64,000 nucleotides of DNA from Burkholderiales bacterium UBA1834 (GTDB lineage Bacteria > Pseudomonadota > Gammaproteobacteria > Burkholderiales > Burkholderiaceae_C), in contig DDJC01000020.1 of assembly GCA_002339015.1 (NCBI GenBank), positions 1-64,000 on the forward strand. Direction: 5' to 3'. The position numbers were made by a program, and so were the translations under genes. The notes under the pieces were generated by a model. That model saw only the letters and a list, made by a program, of their open reading frames with translations. It was not told where the DNA came from and did not search any database. Below are positions 34,817 to 41,326 of the stretch, one piece after another (position 1 is the first letter of the stretch; every line of letters starts with the position of its first letter).

Positions 34817-35437
34817 ATGGGCCAAGATGTCATGCACTCTGCGCTTGCGCCACCCCGTCAGCAAAGCCGCGGCGCTCGGGCACACACCCATGCCCGGGCA
34901 GAGGTTCTGCGCATGCTCAGGGAAGATCACCGCATCGCGAAGACGGCTTTCAGGACGTTCGATCGCCTGGGGGAAGACGTCGATGCAGAGGCCTGCGAGC
35001 GCATCATCCGCCAGACCTGCATGGAGCTGGAGCTGCACACCAAGCTGGAGGAAGAAGTCTTTTACCCCGCCATAAGGGCGTCACTCACGCACACGGGTTT
35101 GATCGACGACGCGGAAGTGGAGCACCAGACCATGGCAATGCTGCTTGACCAGGTTCGCAGGCTGAGCCCGGGCGATGCACGACAGGCAGCCAGCTTCCGG
35201 GTGCTGGGCGAGTACATGCGGCTCCACATCAAGGAAGAAGAAGGCGACATGTTCCGGCAAATCTCGCACGCCCGCGTGGACTGGGTCCGCCTGCACGAGG
35301 ACATGCAGGCGCGTCGGCATGAATTGATGGCCGATTTGGGCGAGCAGGGCAGTTTTGCGACGTTGGAGGCCCGTGAGGGCATGGGCCTGCGCCGGGCGTT
35401 CCTGGGGCCTTCGGTACGCGCAGGTCAACCGTCCTGA
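34817..35437 (+). CDS. Hemerythrin HHE-domain protein
   Basis: A 206-aa four-helix diiron or O2/NO-binding-type protein. Ligand-like positions are visible: EDHRIAK, LHTKLEEEVFYPAI, VEHQTMAM and RLHIKEEEGDMF, the HxxxE and HxxxE pattern of HHE domains. A short N-terminal basic region and a C-terminal tail lie outside the fold. Start 34817 follows AGGAGA. It is preceded by a sigma-54-type promoter and tandem repeats. The role could be oxygen/NO sensing or iron handling under stress. The lipoprotein gene begins 18 bp downstream. Confidence 0.87.
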   Translation: MGQDVMHSALAPPRQQSRGARAHTHARAEVLRMLREDHRIAKTAFRTFDRLGEDVDAEACERIIRQTCMELELHTKLEEEVFYPAIRASLTHTGLIDDAEVEHQTMAMLLDQVRRLSPGDARQAASFRVLGEYMRLHIKEEEGDMFRQISHARVDWVRLHEDMQARRHELMADLGEQGSFATLEAREGMGLRRAFLGPSVRAGQPS

Positions 35438-35455
35438 ACGCTTTGGGAGATGATC

Positions 35456-35698
35456 ATGAGCCTTGTCGCACTTCGCGATCGTTCAAGGGTTGGGGCATCA
35501 CGCCGCCGGGCTGTCGGGGTGACCCTGTCGCTCGTGGGATGCGCAGTCTTGTTGAGTGCTTGCGAGCGTCAAATCACCCCGCCCAAGACGGATGGCAGTG
35601 ACAAGGTCCAGGCCACCACGTCGACGGCGCAAGAACACGCCGCTACCGCTGTGGCAGCGGACGCGACTGCCGCCCGTCAGCTGCAGGTCAAGGCTTGA
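35456..35698 (+). CDS. Small lipoprotein
   Basis: An 80-aa protein with a type II signal peptide: basic start (RDRSRVGASRRR), hydrophobic segment (VGVTLSLVGCAVLLS) and lipobox LSAC. The mature part is a short, Thr/Ala-rich stretch without known motif. Between the two near ATGs (35450, 35456) the second has GGGAGA at the right distance. Its stop overlaps the TTG start of the topoisomerase gene, so the two are coupled. Confidence 0.7.
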   Translation: MSLVALRDRSRVGASRRRAVGVTLSLVGCAVLLSACERQITPPKTDGSDKVQATTSTAQEHAATAVAADATAARQLQVKA

Positions 35699-36747
35699 AG
35701 CTGCAGTACGTCACTGATCAGACACCCGGCATACGCCGGGTGCGGCGAGGGCGGGGTTTTGCCTACCAGGCCGAAGACGGCCATTGGCTGCGGCCGGGTG
35801 ATGCCAGCGACGATGCCCATCTGCAGCGCATTCGGTCGCTGGCAATCCCGCCGGCTTACGATCAAGTCTGGATATGCCCGCTGCCGACAGGGCACATGCA
35901 AGCCACGGGGCGGGATGCGCGTGGCCGCAAGCAGTATCGTTACCATCCTCAATGGCACGCGCGGCAGGATGAGGACAAGTTCGAGCGCATGATGGCGTTC
36001 GGCGAAGCCCTGCCCCGTCTGCGACGCTGTGTCAGCAAAGCGCTGGCCACCCCGGTTGGTCCCCGTCCCGGGCGTGACATCGTGATGGCCACCTTGATCC
36101 GTCTGCTGGATACCACGCTGGTGCGTGTGGGCAATGAGGCTTATGCGCGGGACAACCGGTCCTACGGGCTCACCACGCTGCGCAGCCGTCACGCGCAAGT
36201 GCAGGGCAGCCATCTGGCGTTGCGCTTTCGGGGCAAGAGCGGCGTTCTGCACGAGGTACAGCTGGACGATCCGCGCGTGGCCGCCATCGTGAGACGCTGC
36301 CAAGACCTGCCGGGGCAGGAGCTCTTCCAGTATGTCGACGAAGACGGAGCGGTCCACCCCGTGGGATCAGCCGATCTCAATGAAAAGATACGCCAGTGCT
36401 GCGGAGAAGCATTCACGGCCAAGGATTTCCGTACCTGGCATGCCACGGTCCACGCCTGGGCGCGCCTGTCGCCTCACGCGAACGGCACAAAGGCTGAGTG
36501 GCCTTGTGAGGACCATGGCGTGGCCGCACGCAAGCGATGGGTGAACGATGCTCTCAGGGAGGTGGCCGCTCTATTGGGCAATACGCTGGCGGTATGCCGC
36601 AAGTCTTACGTGCACCCGCGCGTGCTGGATTGCGCACTGCGGGCGGATTGGCCGGAACAAGCGGTGCCTTTGCCGCCGCGGCGCGGCTTGAGCCCCCAAG
36701 AGCGGGCACTTCTGGCATTCCTGAAGGTTCGCACGTCGCAGGGGTGA
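35695..36747 (+). CDS. DNA topoisomerase IB (poxvirus-like)
   Basis: A 350-aa type IB topoisomerase that relaxes supercoils through a 3'-phosphotyrosine. N-terminal domain GRGFAYQAEDGHW and QYRYHPQWHARQDEDKFERM; catalytic pieces are RVGNEAYARDNRSYGLTTLR (Arg), FRGKSGVLH (Lys), KDFRTWHATVHAWA (Arg) and the nucleophile Tyr305 in CRKSYVHPRV. The only upstream start is TTG at 35695 overlapping the previous stop (TTGA); no ATG fits. It shares the stress block with Ku and LigD, consistent with DNA maintenance. Confidence 0.92.
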   Translation: MKLQYVTDQTPGIRRVRRGRGFAYQAEDGHWLRPGDASDDAHLQRIRSLAIPPAYDQVWICPLPTGHMQATGRDARGRKQYRYHPQWHARQDEDKFERMMAFGEALPRLRRCVSKALATPVGPRPGRDIVMATLIRLLDTTLVRVGNEAYARDNRSYGLTTLRSRHAQVQGSHLALRFRGKSGVLHEVQLDDPRVAAIVRRCQDLPGQELFQYVDEDGAVHPVGSADLNEKIRQCCGEAFTAKDFRTWHATVHAWARLSPHANGTKAEWPCEDHGVAARKRWVNDALREVAALLGNTLAVCRKSYVHPRVLDCALRADWPEQAVPLPPRRGLSPQERALLAFLKVRTSQG

Positions 36748-36749
36748 GT

Positions 36750-37208
36750 TCACGGCAGGTCTGTCCGGCCATCGCGCATGGCTTGCTCCGCGTCGGCCTT
36801 GGCCCGGTTGAACTGCTCACGAGCCTCCAGCTTGCAGGTGCGGGATACGGCCCCGCTGCGCTGGCCGCACATCCGCAGGCCCACCTCCAGATCCGCTTGC
36901 GCGATGGACAACCGTGCCACGTGGGCTGCCTGCGGTGTGCCTTCGTAACGCGCCTGGGCACGTTGCTCCCGCTTGGTGCGTTCGGCCTTGGCCGTCCACT
37001 GACAGACATCCTTGTCGCGTACAGGCAGCCTACCGCACTGCGCCAGCGCCGCCTGATGCTGCTGCGCGGCCTCTGTGCGCGCCAGCGCCAAGGCGTTTTT
37101 GTCGCCAGCGTCCTGGGCGAGGGCCCAACCAGGCGCAGCGCAAAGAATCATGGCCAACCACACAGGCCGGTGTCGAGGTGATGAAGTCTTCCAGAGGGCG
37201 GTGTCCAT
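36750..37208 (-). CDS. Exported hypothetical protein
   Basis: A 152-aa protein with a signal peptide (RPVWLAMILCAAPGWALAQD) and a helical, Lys/Arg/Glu/Ala-rich mature part. Four cysteines occur (QCGRLPVRDKDVCQW, RMCGQRSGAVSRTC) in two pairs, suggesting disulfides in the periplasm. The start follows GAGAGA; the longer frame from 37583 is antisense. It sits three bases from the convergent topoisomerase gene. No family recognised. Confidence 0.7.
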   Translation of the reverse strand: MDTALWKTSSPRHRPVWLAMILCAAPGWALAQDAGDKNALALARTEAAQQHQAALAQCGRLPVRDKDVCQWTAKAERTKREQRAQARYEGTPQAAHVARLSIAQADLEVGLRMCGQRSGAVSRTCKLEAREQFNRAKADAEQAMRDGRTDLP

Positions 37209-37302
37209 GTTGTTGTCTCTCGCGCTTGTTCGTTGGAGGGTTGCGCCGGGGCACAAGGCAGGGCCTGAGTTTCCATGGGCCCTGCTCGTGTCACCTGTTC
37301 GG

Positions 37303-37701
37303 TCAGCGAACCTGGCTGTTACCGCTGCCGCCGCCTGCACGGTTGGGATCATCGAGGATGCTGGGATTCTTGTCAGCATCATGGTTGCGCTTGTGCTTCT
37401 TGGCAGAGTGGCCTGACTTGTGCGGCTTGCTGGCGCCCGCCTGGGTAGACGTGCCTGCAGCGGTGGGCGGCGCGTTGTCGTAATCGACCGAAGGGGCGTT
37501 GGGCGCCATGCTGCGGTCTTGAGGCACGCTGCCGGGTGCGTTCCCCGGCAGGCCGGAGGTGCCGGCAGAGCCGTGCACGGCACCCGTGGCGTTCGATGTA
37601 TTGCCTTGCCCCTGGCTGGCGCTCTGAGCCATCGCCGCGCCGCTGGCCAGGATGGCCGCGGAAGCGACCAGGGAGATTCGTTGAAGGATGTACTGGTTCA
37701 T
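37303..37701 (-). CDS. Exported low-complexity protein
   Basis: A 132-aa exported protein. The signal peptide (RISLVASAAILASGAAMAQS) is clear. The mature chain is Gly/Ser/Asn/Pro rich (GQGNTSNATGAVHGSAG) with a basic His/Lys stretch KPHKSGHSAKKHKRNHD. The start at 37701 is fixed by the signal peptide; the ribosome site is weak. A sigma-54-type promoter sits 68 bp upstream, divergent to that of hsp20. The exported gene at 36750 may be co-transcribed. Function unknown. Confidence 0.68.
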   Translation of the reverse strand: MNQYILQRISLVASAAILASGAAMAQSASQGQGNTSNATGAVHGSAGTSGLPGNAPGSVPQDRSMAPNAPSVDYDNAPPTAAGTSTQAGASKPHKSGHSAKKHKRNHDADKNPSILDDPNRAGGGSGNSQVR

Positions 37702-37766
37702 GGTCGGATCTTTCAGTCGTTGGTGGATGAAAACCGACAGCGCCAGACGCTGCCTGAAGTGCCCCA

Positions 37767-37784
37767 TGGCAACTGGTGTGCCTT
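37767..37784 (-). promoter_or_regulatory. Candidate sigma-54 promoter for the exported protein at 37303-37701
   Basis: Minus strand: aaGGCACACCAGTTGCCA. GG and GC are ten bases apart (plus positions 37781-37782 and 37769-37770). GGCAC and TTGC both match the consensus exactly. Confidence 0.7.
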
Positions 37785-37806
37785 CCATTGCCCGGCCCTG
37801 ACCTAC

Positions 37807-37823
37807 AGGCACGGACTTTGCCC
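37807..37823 (+). promoter_or_regulatory. Candidate sigma-54 promoter for hsp20
   Basis: aGGCACGGACTTTGCCC, an almost perfect match to GGCACG-N4-TTGC. GG at 37808-37809, GC at 37820-37821. It lies 36 bp before the hsp20 ATG at 37857. Confidence 0.75.
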
Positions 37824-37856
37824 CAGAGTGATCAATTCATCCACAAGGAGCGACAC

Positions 37857-38447
37857 ATGGCTTCCCAATTTCCAATTCCTTTCGCAAGCCCGCGCCAACT
37901 GCGCAGCTTTGAACCCTTTGACGATTTCACTCAGGAAATCGGCCGCCTCTTCGGCAACTTCTTCCCCGCGGGCAGCCTGATGGGCTTGCCGGCGCGCACG
38001 GTCGATATCGTGGCTTTGCCTCGTCTTGATGTACAGGAAGATGAAACAGGGATTAGCGTGAGCGCTGAATTACCTGGCGTGAATGCTGACGACGTCGAAG
38101 TGAGGGTAGAGGGTGACCTGCTGATCATCAGTGGGGAGAAGAAGGCCCAGCACCAGTCTTCCGCGCGCAGTTACCACGTCATGGAGCGCAGCTTCGGTCA
38201 CTTCAAGCGCTCTATCGCCCTGCCTTTTACGCCTGATCCGCAAACGGTGGATGCCAGTTTCGATCTGGGCGTGTTGAACGTGTTCGTGCCGGTGCAGGCC
38301 AAGCAGGAGGCCAGCCGCCGCATCGCGGTGCGTCAGGCCCCTTCTGGGCCCGGCGCCTCCCCCGACACCTACCTCCGTGACGGGCAGCGAATGCCCGCCG
38401 GTCCGGACAGCGGCCCTGAGGCCAGGGACGACGAGCCCGCACATTGA
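37857..38447 (+). CDS. Hsp20/alpha-crystallin family chaperone
   Basis: A 196-aa small heat-shock protein. N-terminal arm FDDFTQEIGRLFGNFF; alpha-crystallin core from PRLDVQEDETGISVSAELPG through GDLLIISGEKKA, SFGHFKRSIALPF and the closing GVLNVFVPVQAK. The usual I/V-x-I/V tail motif is replaced by a long Pro/Ser/Asp-rich extension. AAGGAG precedes ATG 37857. A strong sigma-54-type promoter replaces the usual heat-shock control. The next gene starts 38 bp downstream. Confidence 0.93.
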   Translation: MASQFPIPFASPRQLRSFEPFDDFTQEIGRLFGNFFPAGSLMGLPARTVDIVALPRLDVQEDETGISVSAELPGVNADDVEVRVEGDLLIISGEKKAQHQSSARSYHVMERSFGHFKRSIALPFTPDPQTVDASFDLGVLNVFVPVQAKQEASRRIAVRQAPSGPGASPDTYLRDGQRMPAGPDSGPEARDDEPAH

Positions 38448-38485
38448 TCCATGCCCAGCGCTAGCCGGGCCATTCAGGAGCCATC

Positions 38486-39238
38486 ATGAAAGACACCCAT
38501 GCCCGTTCACGCGAAAGTCGGCGCGTAGAGGGGCGCTGTGCCAGTCCTCCCGAGAGAGTGCCTACTTACCAGGAACTGCTCGACGAATCGCTGGACCAGA
38601 CCTTTCCCGCGAGCGACCCCATTTCCCCCAGCGCGGCCATGCATGCCGAGCAGGTGATCGAATCGGCGCGTGATCCGCGCGACTGGTCGTTGGCCCCGGA
38701 GGCCACCGTCCCGTGCGAATCGGGTGCGGGGGCCTGCGAGTTTGTGGCGCACGCCGATCATGGCGGATTGGTCGATGCTGCCCTGGCTCGCAGGGCGGTG
38801 GAGATGGCCTTGCCCATGATCGCTTTGGCGCTGACCGACAAGGAGGTCTCCGGCAAGGGCGTGCTGTCGATCATCGTGATGGACCCGGCGGCCCGTGTGC
38901 GCGATGGGCACTTCGACGACGCTGTGCTGCTGGAGCATGCCATCGGTGATCCTGAATCCTGGGATGTGGACCACGCGGGCCTGGCGCGGGCCAAGGCCCG
39001 GCTGAGCTGGGAGACCGGGCTGGACAGCCATGTCGTCCAGGCCGCACGGCCGCACCTGCTTCGACAGGGGGACACGTTGCTATGGGGCAGCGTTTGCCTG
39101 GATGGCATCGTCGTCGCCGCCAGTGGCGCGCACCCCTGTTTCGATGAGGCCTTTGCCATCGCCATCGCGGGCAATCTCCGTGCACTGGCCAAGCAGCGGC
39201 AGGCCATGGCGCTGCAGCAAGGCAAGCTGGCCGTCTAG
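38486..39238 (+). CDS. Conserved stress-island hypothetical protein
   Basis: A 250-aa soluble protein of unknown function. The N-terminal part has the motif YQELLDESLDQTFPASDPIS, a short acidic element that recurs in small stress-linked proteins. The rest reads as an alpha/beta domain with GLVDAALARRAVEMALPMIA, ILHEHAI-like HAIGDPESWDVDHAG, and SGAHPCFDEAFAIAIAGNLR. No catalytic signature is clear. It follows hsp20 on the same strand with AGGAG upstream, so it is probably transcribed with it. Confidence 0.7.
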   Translation: MKDTHARSRESRRVEGRCASPPERVPTYQELLDESLDQTFPASDPISPSAAMHAEQVIESARDPRDWSLAPEATVPCESGAGACEFVAHADHGGLVDAALARRAVEMALPMIALALTDKEVSGKGVLSIIVMDPAARVRDGHFDDAVLLEHAIGDPESWDVDHAGLARAKARLSWETGLDSHVVQAARPHLLRQGDTLLWGSVCLDGIVVAASGAHPCFDEAFAIAIAGNLRALAKQRQAMALQQGKLAV

Positions 39239-39258
39239 CAGGGGCGGCGCGCGGAGAC

Positions 39259-39275
39259 GGGTACACCGATTGCTC
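39259..39275 (+). promoter_or_regulatory. Candidate sigma-54 promoter for outer-membrane protein gene
   Basis: gGGTACACCGATTGCTC: GG at 39260-39261, GC at 39272-39273, spacing ten, TTGCT at -12. It lies 63 bp before the ATG at 39336. Confidence 0.6.
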
Positions 39276-39335
39276 CAAGGCCCCATCCGAGCCTGTCGTG
39301 CCGGCAGGCGCTGTGTCTTCCTACAAGGAGTCAAG

Positions 39336-40307
39336 ATGACCCAAAGCGACAACCCCCGCTACAACGCCCTCGCGGCCAGCATCACATTGACCCTGGCCTG
39401 CGCGGTTGCGCACGCGCAGATCCCCGGCGATTCACCCGGCGGCTCACCGCATTACCGCGATGCAACAGGCGTTGTGAAACCTGGCTCTGGCGCAGCCAGC
39501 CCGTCCAATCCATCCACCGGCGGTTGGGCCCCCTCCAATGCCTCCGATAACAGCACGACGGGCACGATGTCCGGCACCATGACCGCACCGACGACGCCGT
39601 CGGGCGCATCTGACGCTACCCTGCCGAACAACCAGGCCGCGCCAAACAACGATGGCGCATGGGATCCCGGCACGCGGCCTTCCAGCCCGGCCCGTCAAAG
39701 CAGCCCGTCGCCCCGCAGTGCGCTTGACAGCGAGCAGATGCCCTTGCCTTCGGAGCCCACGGCAGCCGGGTCCGCCATGCATGGAGGCTTTGACCCTGCA
39801 CGTGAGTCCTGGATTCCCTACACATCGTCCGGCTACATCGGCATCTCCGGCGGCAAACCTGACCTGAAGACCGATTGCGTGGCAGGCCAGGACTGTGACG
39901 ATCCTGATTCGGCCTGGTCCGTCTACCTTGGTGGGCAGTTCAACCCTTACCTCGGCCTGCAATTGGGCTATCTTCAGCTGCAAGATGCAGACCGCAACGG
40001 TGGCGACACCAAGGTGCGGGGCGTGAACATCTCGCTCACCGGCGCTGTTCCGCTGGGCAGCAATTTCAGCCTGAATGGCCGCCTGGGTGGCACTTATGGC
40101 TGGACCAAGACGTCGGTCGGTGCAGGGGTGCCTGCCGCCTCTGGCAATGAGGAAGGCTTCGGTGTGGCGTACGGTGTAGGCGCCAGCTGGGACTTCGACC
40201 GTCACTGGAGTGTCACGCTCGATTGGGACCGCCATCGCCTGAAGTACGCTGGCGACCAAAAGAAGAACACCGACATTGCCTCCATCGGTCTGCGTTATCG
40301 TTTCTGA
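39336..40307 (+). CDS. Outer-membrane beta-barrel protein with long Ser/Pro linker
   Basis: A 323-aa exported protein. The signal peptide (SITLTLACAVAHAQ) is followed by about 120 residues of Ser/Thr/Pro/Asn-rich linker, then an eight-strand-type OmpA/OmpW-like barrel: SSGYIGISGGKPDL, YLGGQFNPYLGLQLGYLQL, GVGASWDFDRHWSVTLDWD, ending in the C-terminal Phe of outer-membrane proteins (IGLRYRF). A disulfide may join CVAGQDC. AAGGAG precedes the ATG. It is under a sigma-54-like promoter. Its ligand or function is not evident. Confidence 0.83.
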   Translation: MTQSDNPRYNALAASITLTLACAVAHAQIPGDSPGGSPHYRDATGVVKPGSGAASPSNPSTGGWAPSNASDNSTTGTMSGTMTAPTTPSGASDATLPNNQAAPNNDGAWDPGTRPSSPARQSSPSPRSALDSEQMPLPSEPTAAGSAMHGGFDPARESWIPYTSSGYIGISGGKPDLKTDCVAGQDCDDPDSAWSVYLGGQFNPYLGLQLGYLQLQDADRNGGDTKVRGVNISLTGAVPLGSNFSLNGRLGGTYGWTKTSVGAGVPAASGNEEGFGVAYGVGASWDFDRHWSVTLDWDRHRLKYAGDQKKNTDIASIGLRYRF

Positions 40308-40323
40308 GCTGGTGCAAGGTGTG

Positions 40324-40359
40324 GAAGAAGGGCCTCCATCAGGAGGCCTTCTTCTTTTT
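40324..40359 (+). terminator. Terminator shared with the ku 3' end
   Basis: Stem GAAGAAGGGCCTCC / GGAGGCCTTCTTC (one bulged G) with loop ATCA and a following T5. It ends the outer-membrane protein transcript. The opposite-strand ku stop codon is in the loop (40339-40341), so the right arm also encodes the Lys-rich tail of Ku. Confidence 0.85.
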
Positions 40360-41220
40360 CGACGCTGCTGCCGTGGATGACGCCCGCTTGCGCGACGCGC
40401 TGGTCTTGCTGTCGCCCGCCTTGCCCTTCTTGCCCGCCAGACTGCGCTTGAGCAGTTCGGTCAGATCGATCACGTTCGATGGCGTGGCGTCATCGGTGCG
40501 CTCCTGGGGTGTCACCTCGTGGACATCGCCGGCCTCGTGCTTCTTGTCCACCAGGGCCATCACGGCATCGCGGAATTCATTGTGGTAATCCTCGGGCTCC
40601 CAGTCTTTCGACATGTCATCCACCAACGCACGCGCCATGTCCAGTTCTGACGGCTTGATGCCGGCGGCCTTGCTGCCTTCGGGCGGCAGCTTCAGTTCTT
40701 CCCAGGTCCGGATCTCGGAGGGCCAGCGCAGCGTGTTGAGCATCAGCGCGGGCCCGGCCGGCACCAGCGCAGCCAAGTGCTGTTTTGTCTGGATCACCAC
40801 GCGCGCCAGGCCAATGCGACCGGCGGCCAGCAAGGTCTCGCGCAGCAGCGCGTACACCTTGTCGCCCTTGTTGATCGGCGCCAGGTAGTAGGGGCGCTCC
40901 AGGTAGACAAAGGGGATGTCGCCGGCCTTGACGAAGGACTCGATCTCGATGGTCTGCGTCGTCTTGGGATAGGCGTTGCGGATCTCTTCATCGCTGAGCA
41001 CCACGTATTGCCCCTGTCCACGCTCGACCCCTTTGACGATGTGCTCTTTCGTGATCTCCTTGCCGGTGCGCTTGTTGATGCGCTTGTAGCCCACCGGGTC
41101 GAGCGTGCGCTTGTCCAGCCAATCGAAGTCGATATCGTCCTCTTGAGACGCAGGGTACAGACCCACGGGGATGTGGACCAGGCCAAACGAGATGGCGCCT
41201 TTCCATAGGGTTCTGGGCAT
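40339..41220 (-). CDS. ku: NHEJ DNA-end-binding protein Ku
   Basis: A 293-aa bacterial Ku homodimer subunit that encircles broken DNA ends. The whole core is present: LWKGAISFGLVHIPVGLYPA, GYKRINKRTGKEI, YVVLSDEEI, PFVYLERPYYLAP and LLRETLLAAGRIGLARVVI. The tail is basic (SRKRASSTAAASKKKKAS), as in Ku proteins with DNA-sliding tails. Start 41220 follows GGAAG; the frame reaching 41259 adds 13 residues without support. It is divergent from ligD, and a near-perfect sigma-54-type promoter lies 36 bp before it. Confidence 0.95.
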   Translation of the reverse strand: MPRTLWKGAISFGLVHIPVGLYPASQEDDIDFDWLDKRTLDPVGYKRINKRTGKEITKEHIVKGVERGQGQYVVLSDEEIRNAYPKTTQTIEIESFVKAGDIPFVYLERPYYLAPINKGDKVYALLRETLLAAGRIGLARVVIQTKQHLAALVPAGPALMLNTLRWPSEIRTWEELKLPPEGSKAAGIKPSELDMARALVDDMSKDWEPEDYHNEFRDAVMALVDKKHEAGDVHEVTPQERTDDATPSNVIDLTELLKRSLAGKKGKAGDSKTSASRKRASSTAAASKKKKAS

Positions 41221-41254
41221 GGCCGTTTTCTTCCGATGTAGACCGGTGCCGGCT

Positions 41255-41271
41255 GGCAAACGACGTGCCCA
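41255..41271 (-). promoter_or_regulatory. Candidate sigma-54 promoter for ku
   Basis: Minus strand: gGGCACGTCGTTTGCCA (GG at plus 41268-41269, GC at 41256-41257; spacing ten). It matches GGCACG-N4-TTGC fully. It is only six bases from the divergent ligD promoter, so the two -24 boxes are back to back. Confidence 0.75.
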
Positions 41272-41273
41272 TC

Positions 41274-41290
41274 GGGCATGCAGCTTGCCC
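41274..41290 (+). promoter_or_regulatory. Candidate sigma-54 promoter for ligD
   Basis: gGGCATGCAGCTTGCCC: GG at 41275-41276, GC at 41287-41288, spacing ten. It lies 39 bp before the ligD ATG. Confidence 0.7.
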
Positions 41291-41326
41291 TGTCAGGAGT
41301 CCAAGCACGTCATCAGAAAGCTTGCC

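Noticed and set aside
35350..35455. A sigma-54 promoter for the lipoprotein/topoisomerase pair
   Set aside because: Only GG-N10-GC matches without TTGC were found inside the hemerythrin gene; co-transcription with hemerythrin is simpler.
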